Assembly (NCBI GenBank): GCA_039917615.1
Contig: JBDSJD010000004.1
Coordinates: 104,992-168,991, forward strand
DNA length: 64,000 nucleotides
Source: ZC4RG30 sp039917615
GTDB lineage: Bacteria; Pseudomonadota; Gammaproteobacteria; Steroidobacterales; Steroidobacteraceae
Reading direction: 5' to 3'
The notes beneath the pieces were generated by a model. That model made no database searches. It had not been told where the DNA came from and saw nothing but the letters and a program-made list of their open reading frames with translations. The translations under genes were made by a program, and so were the position numbers. Of this stretch, positions 61,457 to 64,000 are shown in pieces. Position 1 is the first letter of the stretch. The number at the start of each line of letters is the position of its first letter.

Positions 61457-61909
61457 ATGCGTCCCGAAACTACAGGCTGGCGCGCCCCGTTCAACTCGCT
61501 GGCGACAATTGGCGCCCGCGCTCTGCCGCAATCGTTACTGCTGCTGGTAGCGAGGCTGGGGATCGCCTCGATCTTCTTCCTCTCCGGTCGCACCAAGGTT
61601 GACGGGGTGCTGAACATCAACGATTCAGCGCGCTCGCTGTTCGAGACCGACTATCGGCTGCCTCTGCTGTCGCCAGAAGTTGCGGTGCATCTGGCTACCT
61701 ATGCCGAGCATCTGTTTCCGATACTTCTCGTACTGGGACTCTTCACCCGTGCGGCGGCCCTCGCGTTGCTCGGCATGACGCTGGTGATCGAAATATTCGT
61801 GTATCCGGATGCCTGGCCCACGCATCTGAGCTGGGCGGCCATTTTGCTGCCCATCATTGCGTATGGTGCGGGCCGATTTTCACTGGATCGAGCGCTACAG
61901 ATCCCTTGA
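61457..61909 (+). CDS. DoxX-family membrane protein of the buf operon
   Basis: A 150-residue membrane protein with four helices (SLLLLVARLGIASIFFLSG, LATYAEHLFPILLVLGLF, AAALALLGMTLVIEIFVY, WAAILLPIIAYGAG), typical of DoxX. It starts two bases after bufC with AAGGAGA upstream. DoxX partners recur in buf/gig-type loci; a role in quinone-linked electron delivery or membrane redox is suggested but unproven. Confidence 0.88.
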   Translation: MRPETTGWRAPFNSLATIGARALPQSLLLLVARLGIASIFFLSGRTKVDGVLNINDSARSLFETDYRLPLLSPEVAVHLATYAEHLFPILLVLGLFTRAAALALLGMTLVIEIFVYPDAWPTHLSWAAILLPIIAYGAGRFSLDRALQIP

Positions 61910-62332
61910 CAGCTTTGAGGTACAAGGGAGCCTCCTTTCACTGGCTGGGGCTTGCGGTTCTTTTTTGCTTTATTTGAGGGCGCACGCGCCGAATCGCCCG
62001 TACCCAATTGCTGTTGACGCCTCAAGCCACGGACGAAGATGGCCGGCAGCCGAGCAATCGGCAGTGGGGTTCAGAAGACTTGTGCCTCAATCAGCCTGGG
62101 TGGTTGCAGGACTGGTTGGTGTGAGGTGAGTGGGCAGGAATCGCAGGCTCAGAGACCCCGGGACAGGTTTCAGACCTCTTGGCAGGAGACCCTTCGGGCG
62201 GTGTTCAGGCAAACATGCCGGCAAGCTGTGGCAGGGCAGGTGGTTTGAAAGTCCTATCCGCAGCCACCTCCCACAGCATTTTTCGGCAGAACCGGCGGCC
62301 ATCGGATACGCCCCTCCCCTTCGACGCAAGAG
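61910..62332. other. 423 bases between buf operon and OsmC-like gene, no gene seen
   Basis: Convergent region. A TTCTTTTTTG run at about 61957 could be part of a terminator for the buf operon, though I see no clean GC stem before it. AGGTGG and CCACCT form a loose inverted repeat near 62239-62271. No tRNA cloverleaf could be folded by eye. Confidence 0.4.
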
Positions 62333-63595
62333 CTAATCAGCAACCAGCGACGACAACGGTGCCGGTAGCAACCCAGACTCCGAATAGGGCTGGATCGAAA
62401 CCTTCACTTTCAAATCGGATCTGCAGAGTGCATGCAAGAAGCAGGTCTGCTCGGACATGGCGAGTGCCGTACGTGCGAAATCCTCATTCTCGCTGGTGTC
62501 CAGATAAACGTGCGTCTCGACGGGATCAGCCCTGCCTGCCACGCCGGTTTCGCCGGATGCACCACCGAGCGAGAAATGTGCATCCTGGATGATGCGATAT
62601 GCCTGGATGCTCTTCCTGGCGATCTTTGCATAGCGACCAAGCTGCGTCATGAAGCAGAAGGCGATGCCGGTCGATGCGTAGCTGATGGCATCCGGCGCAA
62701 GGCCGTGGCCTCCGCTTTCAGGCGACTCGTCCGAAAGAAAGTAGAATATCGACCCGTGAGGATTGTACAGATGCTGCTCAATCTGTTTGACGCCATCATC
62801 GCGCAACGTGCAGATGGCACGAACATGCAGCAGTCGATTTTGCTCGTCTGACAGGCTGTCGTTGGTCAGGGTTGTCGAGTGTTCTGCCTTCGGCGTAATG
62901 CCCCCGCGCTTGATCAGGCCAGACCAGTCGGTGGGTGCCGGCCGCACCGCTTCCATGCGATCACCGGGATCCGTTTCGGCGAACCGACCGACCGGCCTCG
63001 CCCCGGCGTGCTTGAGTTCAGTACCGTTGCGAGTCAGCGTGAAAAGGCTTTCTCTTGAACCACGCAGCAGCCCGTTGATCGGTGAGGCCATCGTCGCATC
63101 AATCACCAGTTGCGCAAGCGTCTGCTGGGGGCTGCGACTTGCAATCTGGGCAGTTAGGTGGACATTCCTGGCGCCGCCAACCATGGTGCCTTTAAGTGCC
63201 GAGCCGCGCATGGTGTAGTAGTTGTCCTGAACGAGCCTGACATTGTCGATGGCGATGCCGCGCTGTCCAGCCAAGGCCAGAATCTCGTTCATGTAGGAAC
63301 TGACCATGCCGGTCGAGAAAAACGCGAGCGGACAAGGGGCTTCGTCCTGACCGGCTAGGTATGCGCCTTCGTCGCTCGCCAGTCGCCACATGGCCCCTGT
63401 GCGACCCGACAGGACCAACGCCTCCTTCTGCATCACACTCAGGTTGCGAGCACAAACGCGGATGGAATCATCCAGCCGTATGGCAGGCGCACTGATACCC
63501 AAAGCACCGACATTGCCTACCTTGAAGAACAATGGCCTGCCATTGCTCTTGAGCGGATTGTCGGATGAGGTAGCTGCTGGGGGCGATCCTGGCAT
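62333..63595 (-). CDS. Double OsmC/Ohr-like domain protein
   Basis: A 420-residue protein that reads as two OsmC-like halves. The first has EAPCPLAFFSTGMVSSYMNE, a peroxidatic-type Cys helix; the second has SYASTGIAFCFMTQLGRYAK and the late EQTCFLHALCRSDL with a Cys. OsmC/Ohr proteins reduce organic peroxides through two cysteines, but here the halves seem to contribute one each, or to be degenerate. It starts at ATG 63595 with no clear Shine-Dalgarno. It lies after the copper-stress operon, convergent to it. Confidence 0.7.
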   Translation of the reverse strand: MPGSPPAATSSDNPLKSNGRPLFFKVGNVGALGISAPAIRLDDSIRVCARNLSVMQKEALVLSGRTGAMWRLASDEGAYLAGQDEAPCPLAFFSTGMVSSYMNEILALAGQRGIAIDNVRLVQDNYYTMRGSALKGTMVGGARNVHLTAQIASRSPQQTLAQLVIDATMASPINGLLRGSRESLFTLTRNGTELKHAGARPVGRFAETDPGDRMEAVRPAPTDWSGLIKRGGITPKAEHSTTLTNDSLSDEQNRLLHVRAICTLRDDGVKQIEQHLYNPHGSIFYFLSDESPESGGHGLAPDAISYASTGIAFCFMTQLGRYAKIARKSIQAYRIIQDAHFSLGGASGETGVAGRADPVETHVYLDTSENEDFARTALAMSEQTCFLHALCRSDLKVKVSIQPYSESGLLPAPLSSLVAD

Positions 63596-63608
63596 GGGGT
63601 AGATCTGA

Positions 63609-64000
63609 TGCTGAAGCCGGGGCTTTATTTTGCGAATATTCGCAATCAGTGGATAGGAAATTCAACCCATCTGTGCGACCTGTCCCACCCGAACCAAAGT
63701 CGGAGAATGGGCATTCTGTCGAGCCCTGGCCTGGCTCCTGTACGCCGAAGAGCCCCTGCCAGTTCGTGACTCGCTGCCGATCATTGCCCGGGAACTCGCA
63801 AGTGGCCTGAAACTCTTGCGTCCCGGATGGGAGGTGCAGCCCTGCCCTTCCTGCCGCATCAGTTCCCGGCATGCAAACTTCATCCGCGGCTGGCCAGACG
63901 GTGCCCGTGCCGCCAGTGGCACAAGCTCCGGCCGAGATTGGGTCGCCAGCTGTCTTCTCAAGATGCTCGCCGGGGGTGTATCTGCCTGTGGCAGATACAC
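63609..64000 (+). CDS. Partial cysteine-rich open frame running off the window
   Basis: From ATG 63609 an open frame runs without a stop to the window end (130 codons). It contains CATCPT and CPSC cysteine pairs, an AFCRALAWLLYAEEPLPV segment and an Arg/Gly-rich end. Two CxxC pairs could bind zinc or iron. The divergent OsmC-like gene starts only 13 bases away, so promoter space is short and the true start may lie further in. Coding status is uncertain. Confidence 0.35.

Noticed and set aside
62230..62275. GGTTTGAAAG followed by CCGCAGCCACC, resembling a tRNA-Ser tail
   Set aside because: No cloverleaf could be drawn and the T-arm does not close.
1..64000. CRISPR array, rRNA, tRNA or prophage block
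   Set aside because: I saw no regular spacer-repeat array, no ribosomal RNA sequence and no phage structural genes in this window.

Overview
The window is about 64 kb of GC-rich chromosomal DNA, densely packed on both strands with Shine-Dalgarno-led genes and many 1-17 bp start/stop overlaps. The content (Wsp-type chemosensory genes, TamA/TamB, SigF-NrsF, bufferin genes, DUF6152, DUF3500 and PQQ-type exported enzymes) suggests a soil or freshwater gammaproteobacterium of the Steroidobacteraceae/Nevskiales kind. That placement is inferred from gene content only; no rRNA or tRNA gene was seen.

Region 1 (1-3.7 kb, minus): the promoter-proximal part of a Wsp-like surface-sensing operon (small exported protein, wspA receptor, wspB CheW, wspC CheR-TPR, start of wspD CheW). 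Region 2 (4-15.6 kb): an exported beta-propeller protein, the tamA-tamB envelope pair, a small lipoprotein, a cardiolipin-synthase-like PLD enzyme, a metallophosphoesterase preceded by what looks like a diacylglycerol-kinase stub, and small exported or anchored proteins.

Region 3 (15.6-37.1 kb): a long run of exported hydrolases, redox enzymes and lineage-specific secreted families: esterases, two paralogous alpha/beta hydrolases, DUF6152 proteins, an FAH-family hydrolase, Bcr/CflA efflux, a Gfo/Idh/MocA oxidoreductase, a G8/CEMIP-like beta-helix protein, three 'CDRACL' domains in two genes, a cytochrome c-PQQ sugar dehydrogenase, an SGNH hydrolase, an outer-membrane barrel, SnoaL-like domains and a cytochrome-containing lipoprotein. 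Paralogy and matching export signals suggest joint work on external organic polymers or esters, but the substrate is unknown.

Region 4 (37.2-47.2 kb): an SPFH protein coupled to a ribbon-helix-helix regulator, with a phased TGATA triplet over their promoter; a TauE exporter; a third DUF6152 protein; a frameshifted POT transporter; an M3 dipeptidase; and a sugar porter plus ROK sugar kinase.

Region 5 (47.2-58.2 kb) is accessory and decaying: an orphan PEP-CTERM protein with an altered 3' end, a TetR-SRPBCC operon with twin operators, two DUF3500 proteins, an XRE/membrane-protein pair, IS3 and IS91 fragments, a Fic protein, and a two-component system in which the regulator has an in-frame amber codon and the kinase lacks a proper N terminus.

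Region 6 (58.2-61.9 kb) is the most coherent system: ECF sigma factor SigF and anti-sigma NrsF face a bufABC-doxX operon. Sites of the form GTAACC-N16-CGAA (towards bufA) and GTAACC-N16-CGTA (towards sigF) lie between them, as expected for an autoregulated copper-stress regulon making a modified copper-binding peptide. The window closes with a double OsmC-like protein and a partial cysteine-rich frame.
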